Source of the DNA: AG41 sp035943095
GTDB lineage: Bacteria > Gemmatimonadota > Gemmatimonadetes > Gemmatimonadales > GWC2-71-9
Assembly (NCBI GenBank): GCA_035943095.1
Contig: DASZCN010000037.1
Location: forward strand, 16,046 to 80,045
Length of the DNA stretch: 64,000 nt
Direction of reading: 5' to 3'
Shown: positions 25,818 through 33,645 of the stretch, piece by piece
Layout of the letters: each line of letters begins with the position of its first letter
How positions within the stretch are numbered: the first letter of the stretch is position 1
The notes under the pieces: generated by a model
Told to the model about the DNA's origin: nothing
Seen by the model: the letters and a program-made list of their open reading frames with translations, nothing else
Databases searched by the model: none
Made by a program: the position numbers and the translations under genes

Positions 25818-27025
25818 GCGCCACCACGACCGCTGGTCGCGAGGTGTTGGTCGAGAAGGCGCGGCAGTTCCCTGCGCGAACCTTCATGCTGCTGGGCGTG
25901 CTGGTCGCGATCGCCGGCGGGGCGTTGTTCCTGTGGGTGTTGGCCGAGGGTCGCTCAGCGCGGGCGTGGCAAGCGTGGCACGTGAACTTCATGTTCTGGA
26001 CCGGCATGGCCCAGGGCCTCGTCGTGTTCGCCGCGACGCAGAAGCTCGCCAAAGGACACTGGTCCGGGGTCATCATCCGGTTCGCCGAAGCGGCGGTGGC
26101 GTTCCTGGTGGTGTCCCTCGCGCTGTACCTCGGACTCGTAGTCGGCCGCGAGCACATCTTCGGCTGGCTGCACGATCCTCGCCCCGATCTCGGCGCCTGG
26201 CTCACGACCAAGTTCTTCTTCGTGCGCAACTGGGTGATTTACGCGCTCCTCACCTGGCTGTCGTGGCGGTTCGTGCGGCATGACATGGCGCCGGACATCC
26301 ATGAGCTCGCCGACGGTCGGCCGGCCGACCGACTGGAAGGCCGGGATGTCATCTCCCGCGACGCGGCTTTCGTCGTGCTCGGCTTCGCGTTCGGCTACAG
26401 CCTGCTCGCGTTCGACCTCATGATGTCCCTGGCGCATAAATGGGTGAGCAGCCTGTTCGGCGTCTTCTACTTCATGGGCAGCTTCCTCGCCGCGTTGATG
26501 GCGCTCGCCGTGCTCGCGGTCGTGTTGCGCCGTTGGATGGGTCTCGAAGAGCTGTTCTCCGCCAAGCAGCAGCACGATCTGGGCAAGCTGTGCTTCGGCT
26601 TTACGGTCTTTTGGGCGTACCTGATGTGGGCGCAATTCCTCGTGATCTGGTACGGCAACCTGCCCGAGGAGACGTACTTCATCTTCTACCGGCTAATCGG
26701 TCCATGGAAACCGGTCGGTGTCGCAGTCTTCCTCCTCGTCTTCCTCGCCCCGTTCATCGGCCTCCTCGGCGTGCGACCAAAGAAGCACGCGCCCACGTTG
26801 GCGGCGTTCGCGCTCGTGAGTCTCGCGGGGATCTGGCTCGAGCGGTACCTGGAGATCGTGCCATCCGCCAACGGTGGAGCCGGGCCGGCGATCGGCTTGC
26901 CTGAGCTCGGCGCGACGCTCCTCTTCGGTGGCTTGTTCCTCCTGTCTGTGGGTTGGTTCGGCGCGCGCTATCCAATGGTGTCGCCACGTCTCGCCGCCGA
27001 TACCGTGGAGCGAGAGCAACACTAG
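25814..27025 (+). CDS. actF: ActF, second NrfD-like membrane subunit of alternative complex III
   Basis: A 403-residue NrfD-family membrane protein with about ten transmembrane helices, the paralogue of ActC. Typical segments are NFMFWTGMAQGLVVFAATQK, FVRNWVIYALLTWLSWR, ALAHKWVSSLFGVFYFMGS-type and MWAQFLVIWYGNLPEETYF. It completes the ActABCDEF set. Cytochrome oxidase genes, which often follow actF, are absent; instead two cupredoxin genes follow after 122 bp. Confidence 0.92.
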   Translation: MSATTTAGREVLVEKARQFPARTFMLLGVLVAIAGGALFLWVLAEGRSARAWQAWHVNFMFWTGMAQGLVVFAATQKLAKGHWSGVIIRFAEAAVAFLVVSLALYLGLVVGREHIFGWLHDPRPDLGAWLTTKFFFVRNWVIYALLTWLSWRFVRHDMAPDIHELADGRPADRLEGRDVISRDAAFVVLGFAFGYSLLAFDLMMSLAHKWVSSLFGVFYFMGSFLAALMALAVLAVVLRRWMGLEELFSAKQQHDLGKLCFGFTVFWAYLMWAQFLVIWYGNLPEETYFIFYRLIGPWKPVGVAVFLLVFLAPFIGLLGVRPKKHAPTLAAFALVSLAGIWLERYLEIVPSANGGAGPAIGLPELGATLLFGGLFLLSVGWFGARYPMVSPRLAADTVEREQH

Positions 27026-27147
27026 TATTCTTTCTCGCTTCATCGTTTCCTGACATCTGCCTCGCGGCCCCCTGGCGTTGTGGGAGGGTAGTATCGACCG
27101 CGCCAGACACCGGGCGCACACGTTTCCACGTCGCAGGCGGAGGCTCT

Positions 27148-27504
27148 ATGCGGTTTCACGTAGCGTGGCTGGCAGCGGTCGTGATGGTCCTTGGTGCCTG
27201 CGGCAGCTCGACCTCGCCAGGCGGGGGCGGCGGTGGGGGTGGGCATAGCACCACCATCACGGTCGGAAACGACTTCTTCAACCCCACGCCGGACACCGTG
27301 CCTGCAGGGGCTGTCACCTTCACTTGGTCGACGCCGTCTAACGGCCACAACGTCACGTGGGACTCCGGTCCGGGTACGCTGCCCGCTAACTCGACGACGA
27401 TGGGCTCGGGAACCTATGTAGCGACGCTGCAGGCGGGAACGTACCAGTACCACTGCAGCATTCACGTTGCGCAAGGGATGCGCGGCACGATCGTCGTCCA
27501 GTAG
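27148..27504 (+). CDS. Cupredoxin lipoprotein (plastocyanin-like), copy 1
   Basis: A 118-residue lipoprotein: lipobox LGAC at about residue 18, an eight-glycine linker, then a plastocyanin-like fold. Type 1 copper ligands are visible: His in NGHNVTW, and Cys, His and Met in YHCSIHVAQGM (C-x2-H-x4-M). It lies 122 bp behind actF on the same strand and 17 bp before a clear paralogue. The position makes it a candidate electron acceptor of alternative complex III, in the way the blue copper protein auracyanin serves Chloroflexus; this is inference. The in-frame sequence further upstream looks like leader DNA, so I use the ATG directly before the signal peptide. Confidence 0.85.
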   Translation: MRFHVAWLAAVVMVLGACGSSTSPGGGGGGGGHSTTITVGNDFFNPTPDTVPAGAVTFTWSTPSNGHNVTWDSGPGTLPANSTTMGSGTYVATLQAGTYQYHCSIHVAQGMRGTIVVQ

Positions 27505-27521
27505 AACGCTCCGGAGGCTCG

Positions 27522-27920
27522 ATGGAACCGATGTGGCTCGGTAGAGTGGTGGGGGGAATTGGTCTGGCGCTTCTGGCGTCCTGTGGAGGCTCCACATCAC
27601 CCTACGGTGGAGGGGGCGGTGGTGGGGGGGGCGGGGGTGGCGGCGGCGGCGGGCACTCCACGACGATCACGGTTGGGAACGACTTCTTCAGCCCGACACC
27701 GGACACCATTCCCGCGGGGCAAGTGACCTTCAACTGGGCGGCGGGCTCGGTCGGGCATACAGTGACGTGGGACAGTGGTCCGGGGACCCTGCCGGCGAAC
27801 GTTCCATTGAAGAGCTCCGGCACGTCCACGGCGACGTTGCAGGCGGGGACCTATCAGTATCACTGCGAAATCCACGGCGGTCCGGGGACCGGAATGCACG
27901 GTACGATCGTCGTTCAGTGA
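27522..27920 (+). CDS. Cupredoxin lipoprotein (plastocyanin-like), copy 2 with long polyglycine linker
   Basis: A 132-residue paralogue of the preceding protein; the core from HSTTITVGNDFF to GTIVVQ is nearly the same. It has a lipobox (LLASC), then a run of 16 glycines linking the lipid anchor to the copper domain. Copper ligands are His in VGHTVTW and C-x2-H-x6-M in YHCEIHGGPGTGM, two residues longer between His and Met than copy 1. An SD-like GGAGG is at 27510-27514. The pair is a recent tandem duplication with divergence in the linker and copper loop, perhaps tuning reach or redox potential. Confidence 0.85.
   Translation: MEPMWLGRVVGGIGLALLASCGGSTSPYGGGGGGGGGGGGGGGGHSTTITVGNDFFSPTPDTIPAGQVTFNWAAGSVGHTVTWDSGPGTLPANVPLKSSGTSTATLQAGTYQYHCEIHGGPGTGMHGTIVVQ
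27606..27653 (+). repeat. Polyglycine codon tract (16 consecutive Gly codons)
   Basis: Sixteen GGN codons in a row encode the linker of the second cupredoxin, against eight in the first copy. The tract contains G runs of eight and five and is a plausible site of slippage, hence of length variation between strains. Confidence 0.9.
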
Positions 27921-27940
27921 ACTGATCTGACGACAACCGC

Positions 27941-27965
27941 TCCCGGAGCGCAGCCAGCTCCGGGA
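27941..27965. terminator. Hairpin between convergent genes, probable bidirectional terminator
   Basis: TCCCGGAGC (27941-27949) pairs perfectly with GCTCCGGGA (27957-27965) around a 7-base loop. It sits in the 62-bp gap between the second cupredoxin gene and the convergent anti-sigma gene. There is no U-tract on either side, so function as a terminator is likely but not certain. Confidence 0.5.
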
Positions 27966-27982
27966 TAGACCCAGGGCTCGAT

Positions 27983-29149
27983 CTAGGGCGCGAGCGGCCG
28001 AAGCAGGCGCCGCAAGGCCGCGAGTGAGTCGGCGGGGAGCGGCCCACGGACATCCACGAAGAAACCGGACGCGGCCTGGCTTGCATTTTCCATCACGGCA
28101 GTCGGAGGTGTCGCCGACTTGCGTGCCCGCGTTGTGACTGAATCGGCGACGCGCGCGTTGGGCAGCGCGTGGGCGCCAGGGCTGACACTGTCGCGGCGCA
28201 TCTCACCTGCCCCCGTGACCACGACCTGATCGAGCTGTAGCGGCACCGCCCGTGCATTGATCACGTCGATCACCGTCGACGCATCGAGCGCCTGCTCGAT
28301 GATCACCATCCCGGAGTAGCCGAGCATGCGCGCCCGGTAGATTCCCCGGATCGGCACGTCCGGTACGACCAGCGGGTCCCTGCCGAGCAGAACACGCGCG
28401 CTGTCGACTCCGATCGGACCATCTCTCAGTGCGTAGCCACGGTCGCCGACTCGCATCATCTCCGGACGCGCGGGTGCGGGTGCGGCGGCCTTGGCGGCAA
28501 GTCGTCGCCCGTCGACGACCATAGGTGCCGACTCCCTGACGCCGAGCGCGTTGGCTCCGGCAACCGCAATGGAGTCGGCCATCGGTTGGTGTAGTCTCTC
28601 TTGCTTCCGTTTCTCTTCCACCGACGTACCGAGGGCCGGCGGGGCCGGGGCCGCTGGTTGTGACGTTCGGACGCGTCGCTCGGGGAGGCTCTGCCGCTCG
28701 AGCAGAGCGACGCTGTCGGGCCCGAGGGCGCGGGCGGGAGCGGGGGCAGCAGCGGGGGCGGGAGCATTCTGCGCGACCCGGCTCGCCACAGCTGGATGCT
28801 CGGACGGCATCTGCTCGAGCCGCGTGGAACGGCGCTCGCCAAGGTAACTCCCGATGCCCAATGCCAAGGCGATCGTCGCTGCCCACGCGAGCGGCAGGCG
28901 TGCCTGCCACCACAGGCGCACCGGTGGCCGCACGTCACCGGGGCGGAAGGGCGGGAGGTCGCGATCCGGCGGCGCGGCCCGCGCGAGCAGCTCCGCGGCG
29001 CGGGCGATCAACGCGCGCTCCTCCTCGAGGCGCTCCCGACAGGCGGGGCACTGGGCGACGTGCGCCTCGACGCTCTGGGCCTCGGGCGGCGATAACTCGC
29101 CGTCCAGGTAGGCGTGCAGGGTTCCGTCATCCACGTGCGACATGTTCAC
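27983..29149 (-). CDS. Membrane anti-sigma factor with zinc-finger (ZAS) domain and extracytoplasmic LDxVVVTGA motif
   Basis: A 388-residue protein. The N-terminal zinc-binding anti-sigma domain has H-x3-C-x2-C in EAHVAQCPACRER within a typical LHAYLDGELSPPEA context. One transmembrane helix lies at about 82-102. The long outer part (about 280 residues) is Ala/Pro/Arg-rich and then folds into a short domain with VIIEQALDASTVIDVINARAVPLQLDQVVVTGAG. It should hold the ECF sigma factor, whose gene overlaps it by 23 bp, at the membrane. The outer LDQVVVTGAG stretch resembles the plug-proximal motif of TonB-dependent receptors and recurs in the VIT-VWA protein of the same operon. Confidence 0.82.
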   Translation of the reverse strand: MNMSHVDDGTLHAYLDGELSPPEAQSVEAHVAQCPACRERLEEERALIARAAELLARAAPPDRDLPPFRPGDVRPPVRLWWQARLPLAWAATIALALGIGSYLGERRSTRLEQMPSEHPAVASRVAQNAPAPAAAPAPARALGPDSVALLERQSLPERRVRTSQPAAPAPPALGTSVEEKRKQERLHQPMADSIAVAGANALGVRESAPMVVDGRRLAAKAAAPAPARPEMMRVGDRGYALRDGPIGVDSARVLLGRDPLVVPDVPIRGIYRARMLGYSGMVIIEQALDASTVIDVINARAVPLQLDQVVVTGAGEMRRDSVSPGAHALPNARVADSVTTRARKSATPPTAVMENASQAASGFFVDVRGPLPADSLAALRRLLRPLAP

Positions 29150-29642
29150 CCTTTTCTCCCGCTTCGTGCGCTTCCACCAGTCTGCGGCGCGCCCGCGCCA
29201 ACGTCGTGCCCACTGCGCCCTGCGCGAGCCCGGTGTGCGCGGCGATCTCCGAATACGATAGTCCCGAGTCCCACAGCAACAACACCTCTCGGTCGCGCGG
29301 TGTCAGCTGGTCGAGTGCGGCTCGCATCTGGGCGCGTTCGTGCTCCGCCTGGAAGATCTCGTCCGAGGCCGGCGTGCCCTCGGCAGATTCCGCCGTCAGG
29401 AGTGTGAGGTGCCGCCGCTCCCGCGCCGCGCGCCGCGCCTCGTCCCGCGCCATGTTCGCCGCCACGATGAAGAGCCACCCCCGTGCGTTCCCCGGTTTGT
29501 GGACCACCGCCCGCGCGAACGCCTCCTGGGCGAGGTCTTCGGCACGCTCGGCGTCCCACACCTTGCGGTACAGGAATCGCACCAGCGCCCGGTAGGTCGT
29601 CCGGTAAATCTCGGCCAGGCTGTCAGCGCTCACATCGCTCAC
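29127..29642 (-). CDS. ECF-type RNA polymerase sigma factor
   Basis: A 171-residue group 4 sigma factor. Region 2 is at about residues 14-80 (AERAEDLAQEAFARAV, then NARGWLFIVAANMARDEAR) and region 4 at 107-155, with the helix-turn-helix LSYSEIAAHTGLAQGAVGTTLARARRRL. Its stop lies inside the anti-sigma gene, and its start overlaps the end of the VIT-VWA gene by 4 bp, so all three are one translationally coupled operon. It presumably directs its own operon and an unknown regulon; no promoter could be defined. Confidence 0.9.
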   Translation of the reverse strand: MSDVSADSLAEIYRTTYRALVRFLYRKVWDAERAEDLAQEAFARAVVHKPGNARGWLFIVAANMARDEARRAARERRHLTLLTAESAEGTPASDEIFQAEHERAQMRAALDQLTPRDREVLLLWDSGLSYSEIAAHTGLAQGAVGTTLARARRRLVEAHEAGEKGEHVARG

Positions 29643-31819
29643 GATCGAAAATCGCGCACCAGGGCGGCGAGCTCGCCATCGGTCCAGGCGGTCTTGCCCG
29701 CGGCCGTGATCCTGAGACTCACGCGGTGTCCCGCGACGAGCACGGCGGGCTCGAGCGTGGCGGGCCCGCGCAGCTCGGGCAGCGCCCGGAGTAGCGCAAA
29801 GTACGCGTCACTGAAGGCCGCCACCGTCACCACGCGCAGTGAGTCGCCGTGCCCGATGTCCGTCCACGTGCTGTCTCGCCAGGCGAACACCCGCCCGCCG
29901 ACCCGTTGTGTCCGAGTCCCTCGCCGAGCATCAGGTACGGCGATCGAGTCCGCGGCGCCGGTCACGACGACGGCATCCAGGTTGACCGAGCTCGACAGCC
30001 GGCGTTCCTTCCGCGCGCGACCCACTGCCTGAGCGCCGGCCTGGTCGGCAGGCGCGGGCCGGGCGTTGAGAAGATCCGGTCGCTGCGCGACCACGCCGGG
30101 CTCCTGCACGAGATACGATGTGTACTCGGTGAGGATCCCATAGCGCAGGGCGAGTCGCTTCAACTCGGTCACGATCTCGGGGTTCGCGCCGTGTAGGCGG
30201 ATCTCCCGCGACAGAGTGCCGGTCTTACGCGCCGCCCACAGCTGCTGCACGTACTCCGGGCCCGACTGCTCGTCCCCGAAGCGCGCGCCGGTCGCGAACC
30301 GCTCCTCGTGCCCGTTCCTCCGCCCAGTAACCGTGACAGACCTCTCCCCTCTCCCCTCTCCCCGATAGCGCCCAAAGACGACGAGCTCGTCTCCCCCGAA
30401 CAGGTCCGGCAACCCTTCCGGCTGCAGGTCGTACAGCTCCACGCCATCCCCCTGGATCGCGAGATCCGTGAGCACCGGTGAAGCGATCTTCGCCGCGAGC
30501 GCGCCCACCGCTTGCTCGATGTCCCCACCAGGCTGGATGTACTCGGTCACGCCGCGCGCCCGCTCGGTCAGTCGGTCGAGCAGGTACGTGTTCACGTCGT
30601 ATCCGATCCCGAACGCAAAGACGCGGAACGCGCCCCGACCGCGCTCCGCCTGCCCGGCGATCTGCTCGGGGTCCGTCTCGCCGACGGTCGGCATGCCGTC
30701 CGTCAGGAAGACTATTACCCCGAGCGCGCCATCACGGGGTGGTTGGGCGAACGCCTCGGCGAGCGCGCCGGCGATGTTGGTGCCACCGTCGGTGTCGAGG
30801 CGACGCACCCAGTCCTGAGCGGCGCGGACGCTGTCCGGGGTCCCGGGCGTCCACCCGGCGGCGTAGCGACGCACGCCGTTCCCAAAGCTGATCACTCGGA
30901 ACCGATCGCCGGATCGCAGGCCGCCGAGCAGCTGTACCAAGGCCGCACGCGCCTGATCGAGTTTCTCCCCCGACATCGAGCCCGACACATCGAGTACCGC
31001 CACGAGGTCCCGCGACAGCGATGGCGTGGCGGTGGTACCTGCGCCCGGAGCGAGCAATAACATGAAAAAGCCGTCCTCGCCGACCGACTGACTCGTAATC
31101 AGCGACATGCCCACGAGACCGCGGGCCAGGGGCAGGAAAAGCTCGAAGTCCCCTCTGGCCGTCGTGTCGGCGAGCGCGATCTCGAGCCGATCACCATCGC
31201 GTCTCGACGTGACCCGGTGGGTGGGTGAATACGGGTCCCCGAACCGGCTGGCGCTGTCGACGGCGATCCGGAATCCGCGCGGTGCCGTCGCACCGGGGCC
31301 TGCGCCTGCGACGTAGCGGAACCGCCACGCGTCGCCCACGCGGTCGAGCATCTGCGTATAACGCAGCGTGATTTTCCGGGTCTCGCCCGCCGCGATGGGA
31401 AAGACCCTGGCGCGCAGGAGGCCGTGCCCGGCGAGCTCGATCAAAGCGGGGTCGCGCTTGCGACGCACGATCTCCTCGTAAATCGAGCGGGCTTGGGCGG
31501 CGTCCATGGGCTCGCCTTTGAGCTCGCGGTCGCCCTGCCAGAGCGAGAAATCGCTGAACGTCGCTTCGCCGGGAAGCGGATACAGATAGCTCGCCTCGTC
31601 GAAGAGGGCGCCGTCGTTCCGGAACCATTCCTCGACGCTCACGCGTGCCACTCGGCCCGTGACCGCCACCTGGACGGCGCTGCGAATCTTGACGATGCTG
31701 CCGCGGGGCATGGGGGTTGGAAGCGGCCGAACGGGCTCGATCCAACCTTGTCCAGCGGCGCGGCCGAGCGGCAGGAGAAGGAGGGCAAGCAGGGCGCGGA
31801 CGTGAAGCGGCGAAGCCAT
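29639..31819 (-). CDS. Secreted VIT and von Willebrand factor A domain protein
   Basis: A 726-residue exported protein; ATG at 31819 gives a signal peptide (LLALLLLPLGRAAGQ). A VIT domain follows (about 25-170; SYLYPLPGEATFSDFSLW, EEIVRRKRDPALIE, RVFPIAAGETRKITLRY), as in inter-alpha-trypsin inhibitor heavy chains. A VWA domain (about 280-450) has the MIDAS motif DVSGSMSG and LTDGMPTVGE. The C-terminal part contains SSVNLDAVVVTGAAD, the same LDxVVVTGA motif found in the anti-sigma factor encoded two genes on. Proteins of this layout bind ligands or partner proteins at the cell surface; here it may act as the sensor or target of the linked sigma/anti-sigma pair. Confidence 0.85.
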   Translation of the reverse strand: MASPLHVRALLALLLLPLGRAAGQGWIEPVRPLPTPMPRGSIVKIRSAVQVAVTGRVARVSVEEWFRNDGALFDEASYLYPLPGEATFSDFSLWQGDRELKGEPMDAAQARSIYEEIVRRKRDPALIELAGHGLLRARVFPIAAGETRKITLRYTQMLDRVGDAWRFRYVAGAGPGATAPRGFRIAVDSASRFGDPYSPTHRVTSRRDGDRLEIALADTTARGDFELFLPLARGLVGMSLITSQSVGEDGFFMLLLAPGAGTTATPSLSRDLVAVLDVSGSMSGEKLDQARAALVQLLGGLRSGDRFRVISFGNGVRRYAAGWTPGTPDSVRAAQDWVRRLDTDGGTNIAGALAEAFAQPPRDGALGVIVFLTDGMPTVGETDPEQIAGQAERGRGAFRVFAFGIGYDVNTYLLDRLTERARGVTEYIQPGGDIEQAVGALAAKIASPVLTDLAIQGDGVELYDLQPEGLPDLFGGDELVVFGRYRGEGRGERSVTVTGRRNGHEERFATGARFGDEQSGPEYVQQLWAARKTGTLSREIRLHGANPEIVTELKRLALRYGILTEYTSYLVQEPGVVAQRPDLLNARPAPADQAGAQAVGRARKERRLSSSVNLDAVVVTGAADSIAVPDARRGTRTQRVGGRVFAWRDSTWTDIGHGDSLRVVTVAAFSDAYFALLRALPELRGPATLEPAVLVAGHRVSLRITAAGKTAWTDGELAALVRDFRS

Positions 31820-32015
31820 GGGGAGCGACTCCCGTGAGAGACGTGATGAGAGACGCTTGGCCGGTGGCCGATTGCACACGTCCGGGAGGAAATGACGCGC
31901 GGGTCTGGTACGTCGTGGCGTGCGAAGGGGTTGCGGCGGGTGTGGGAGTGTGCCCATCTTGGGTGCGCCGCAGCGCTCGCGGTGCAGGGTTGCCGCGCCT
32001 ACTGGACGGGGAATC

Positions 32016-32351
32016 GTGCCGCGCTACACCTACCGCCGTCTGACGAAGCTACCCAGCACCGCCGACGAGCTACGCCGCCACACCGTGCTCAATCTTCCCG
32101 GCATGTTGCACGGCCTCAGCTTCGAGCACACGGTGATGGGGCCTGGCGCCGTCGCACCGATCTCGGTCGAGGACGAAGCGGGGATTCTCATCTTCACGCT
32201 CGCCGGGCGCGGCATCATGTCGCTCGACGGCGATCGCATTGAGGTGTCGGCGAACGATCTGGTCCATATCCCGGCGGGCGTTCCTTACGGCTTGCAAACG
32301 CTCGGTGGGACGGATTGGGTGTACGTGGTACTCCAAGCTCCGGCCGTCTGA
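32016..32351 (+). CDS. Small cupin-domain protein
   Basis: A 111-residue single-domain cupin. The second cupin motif is recognisable in LVHIPAGVPYGLQTLG, and the first in AGRGIMSLDGDRIEVSAND. Only some of the usual metal-binding histidines are present. GTG 32016 has GACGGGGAA just upstream. It is divergent from the VIT-VWA gene (196 bp between starts) and convergent with the rhodanese gene, ending 1 bp from it. The specific ligand is unknown. Confidence 0.72.
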   Translation: MPRYTYRRLTKLPSTADELRRHTVLNLPGMLHGLSFEHTVMGPGAVAPISVEDEAGILIFTLAGRGIMSLDGDRIEVSANDLVHIPAGVPYGLQTLGGTDWVYVVLQAPAV

Positions 32352-32352
32352 T

Positions 32353-33504
32353 TCAAGCCACCGCGCACTGGTTCGGTCCGAACTCCAGGATTTCCGCGTC
32401 GGTCTCCGACACGTCCGCCAGGCCCAGATTCGCTAGCTTGATCGTGCGGTAGCTCTCGGGCGGCGTGGTGGTGTGCGCGATCACCCATTTCCGGAAGGAC
32501 TCGGGGTCTTGGATCGCGGCCGCCTCGTTGGTTGCAATGACCACGTCGAAACGAGCGCCGATGCTGCGGTCCGCCCGCCGCTCCCGCTCGCCCGTGTAGT
32601 GTGCGGGCAGCACGACGAGGTCTCCCGGCCACTCCGACCGCACACGCTCGAGGCTCTCCCACAGTCGTGCCGCCCAGGCGTCGCGCTGGCCTCCGAGGTC
32701 AGGCCGTCCGACCGACTGTACGAACAGGAAGTCGCCGGTGAGCGCCAGCGCCTCGTCGGCCACGAGGGCGAGGCTGCCGAGCGTGTGGCCCGGGACATGG
32801 ACGGCGCGGAGCGTGGCGCGCCCGAAGGCGACGGTGTCGCCATCTGTGAGCGGCTGATAAGCGATGCGCCCTTCCGCTCCGTCGTACGGCGAACGGGCGT
32901 CCTCTGGATGGATGAAGTATGGAACCTGCCACCGGGCGGCAGCCGCGCGGGCGCCGCTCAAGTAGTCGGCGTGCATGTGCGTGTCGATCACGGCGGCGGC
33001 CGTCGCGCCGGCCTCCTTGAGCAGCACGTCGTAGGCGTCCACATGGCGGCCCGGGTCCACGACGACGGCATCTCCATCGCTCACTAAGAGGTACGACAGC
33101 GCACCCTTGCCGACCCGATCGATCTGGATCACTCGCTCGAGTGCTGTGGTCGGAGACAGTGAGCGGGGCAGATAAACCGTTTCCCAGGCGGCCATGCCCC
33201 CCGCTACGGAATAGGCCTCGAACCCGCGCTGCCGCAGGAACTGCGTCGCCGGCCTGCTCGAGTTACCGTGCCCGCAGATCACCGCGACCGGAGCGTCCGG
33301 GTCGAGGCGCAGCGGCTCGAGCGTAGCGAGCCGATACATTTCCGACGCTGGAACGGCGCGGAAGTCGAGCGTCGCGCCGAAGGTGACGCGCCCCTGCGCG
33401 ACGCGCTCGGGCGCCCGAACGTCGAGCAGCTGAACCCGCTCACCGGCGTCGAGGCGGCGCGCGAGCTCGGGCGCGGCGATGTGAGGCACGGCGGTATCCG
33501 ACAT
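32353..33504 (-). CDS. Rhodanese-metallo-beta-lactamase fusion (persulfide dioxygenase-like)
   Basis: A 383-residue two-domain protein. The N-terminal rhodanese domain (about 5-110) has its catalytic cysteine in VICGHGNSSRPA. The C-terminal metallo-beta-lactamase domain (about 125-345) has iron/zinc ligands in DTHMHADYLSG, PGHTLGSLAL and LTGDFLFV, and the VGRPDLGG motif typical of ETHE1-like persulfide dioxygenases. In the H-x-H-x-D-H motif the last His is Tyr, a variant seen in part of this family. Likely role: oxidation of glutathione- or protein-bound persulfide. ATG 33504 (MSDTAVPHIAAPEL) begins the rhodanese domain exactly. It is divergent from a cupredoxin gene across a TGTGA-N6-TCACA palindrome. 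Confidence 0.82.
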   Translation of the reverse strand: MSDTAVPHIAAPELARRLDAGERVQLLDVRAPERVAQGRVTFGATLDFRAVPASEMYRLATLEPLRLDPDAPVAVICGHGNSSRPATQFLRQRGFEAYSVAGGMAAWETVYLPRSLSPTTALERVIQIDRVGKGALSYLLVSDGDAVVVDPGRHVDAYDVLLKEAGATAAAVIDTHMHADYLSGARAAAARWQVPYFIHPEDARSPYDGAEGRIAYQPLTDGDTVAFGRATLRAVHVPGHTLGSLALVADEALALTGDFLFVQSVGRPDLGGQRDAWAARLWESLERVRSEWPGDLVVLPAHYTGERERRADRSIGARFDVVIATNEAAAIQDPESFRKWVIAHTTTPPESYRTIKLANLGLADVSETDAEILEFGPNQCAVA

Positions 33505-33590
33505 GGGTTTGGAGTGTCGTCGGGGTGAGGCTAAAACGCAACGCCCGGTGCGAGTCCCGAGGACTCCCGTTTTGTAGGCACGCGAATATA

Positions 33591-33608
33591 TTGTGAACGC
33601 GTTCACAA
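33591..33608. promoter_or_regulatory. Perfect 18-bp palindrome TTGTGAACGCGTTCACAA, CRP/FNR-type site
   Basis: The site is a perfect dyad containing TGTGA-N6-TCACA, the core recognised by CRP-family regulators. It lies 37 bp before the cupredoxin ATG (33646) and 86 bp before the rhodanese ATG (33504) in their shared divergent promoter region. A TATATT at 33587-33592 may be the -10 box of the cupredoxin promoter, in which case the protein bound here would block its start point. The regulator is not encoded in the window. Confidence 0.65.
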
Positions 33609-33645
33609 GCACGTACCGTCATCGTACCGGAGGAGGAGTTCTGCA

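Noticed and set aside
27590..27660. Short tandem repeat as a CRISPR or minisatellite
   Set aside because: It is a glycine-codon tract within a coding sequence, without spacers.
31820..31957. N-terminal extension of the VIT-VWA protein to 31957
   Set aside because: The extra 46 residues are Pro/Arg-rich and would bury the signal peptide that begins at 31819.
33505..33612. N-terminal extension of the rhodanese-lactamase protein to 33612
   Set aside because: It would run through the TGTGA-N6-TCACA palindrome and has no homology to rhodanese N-termini.
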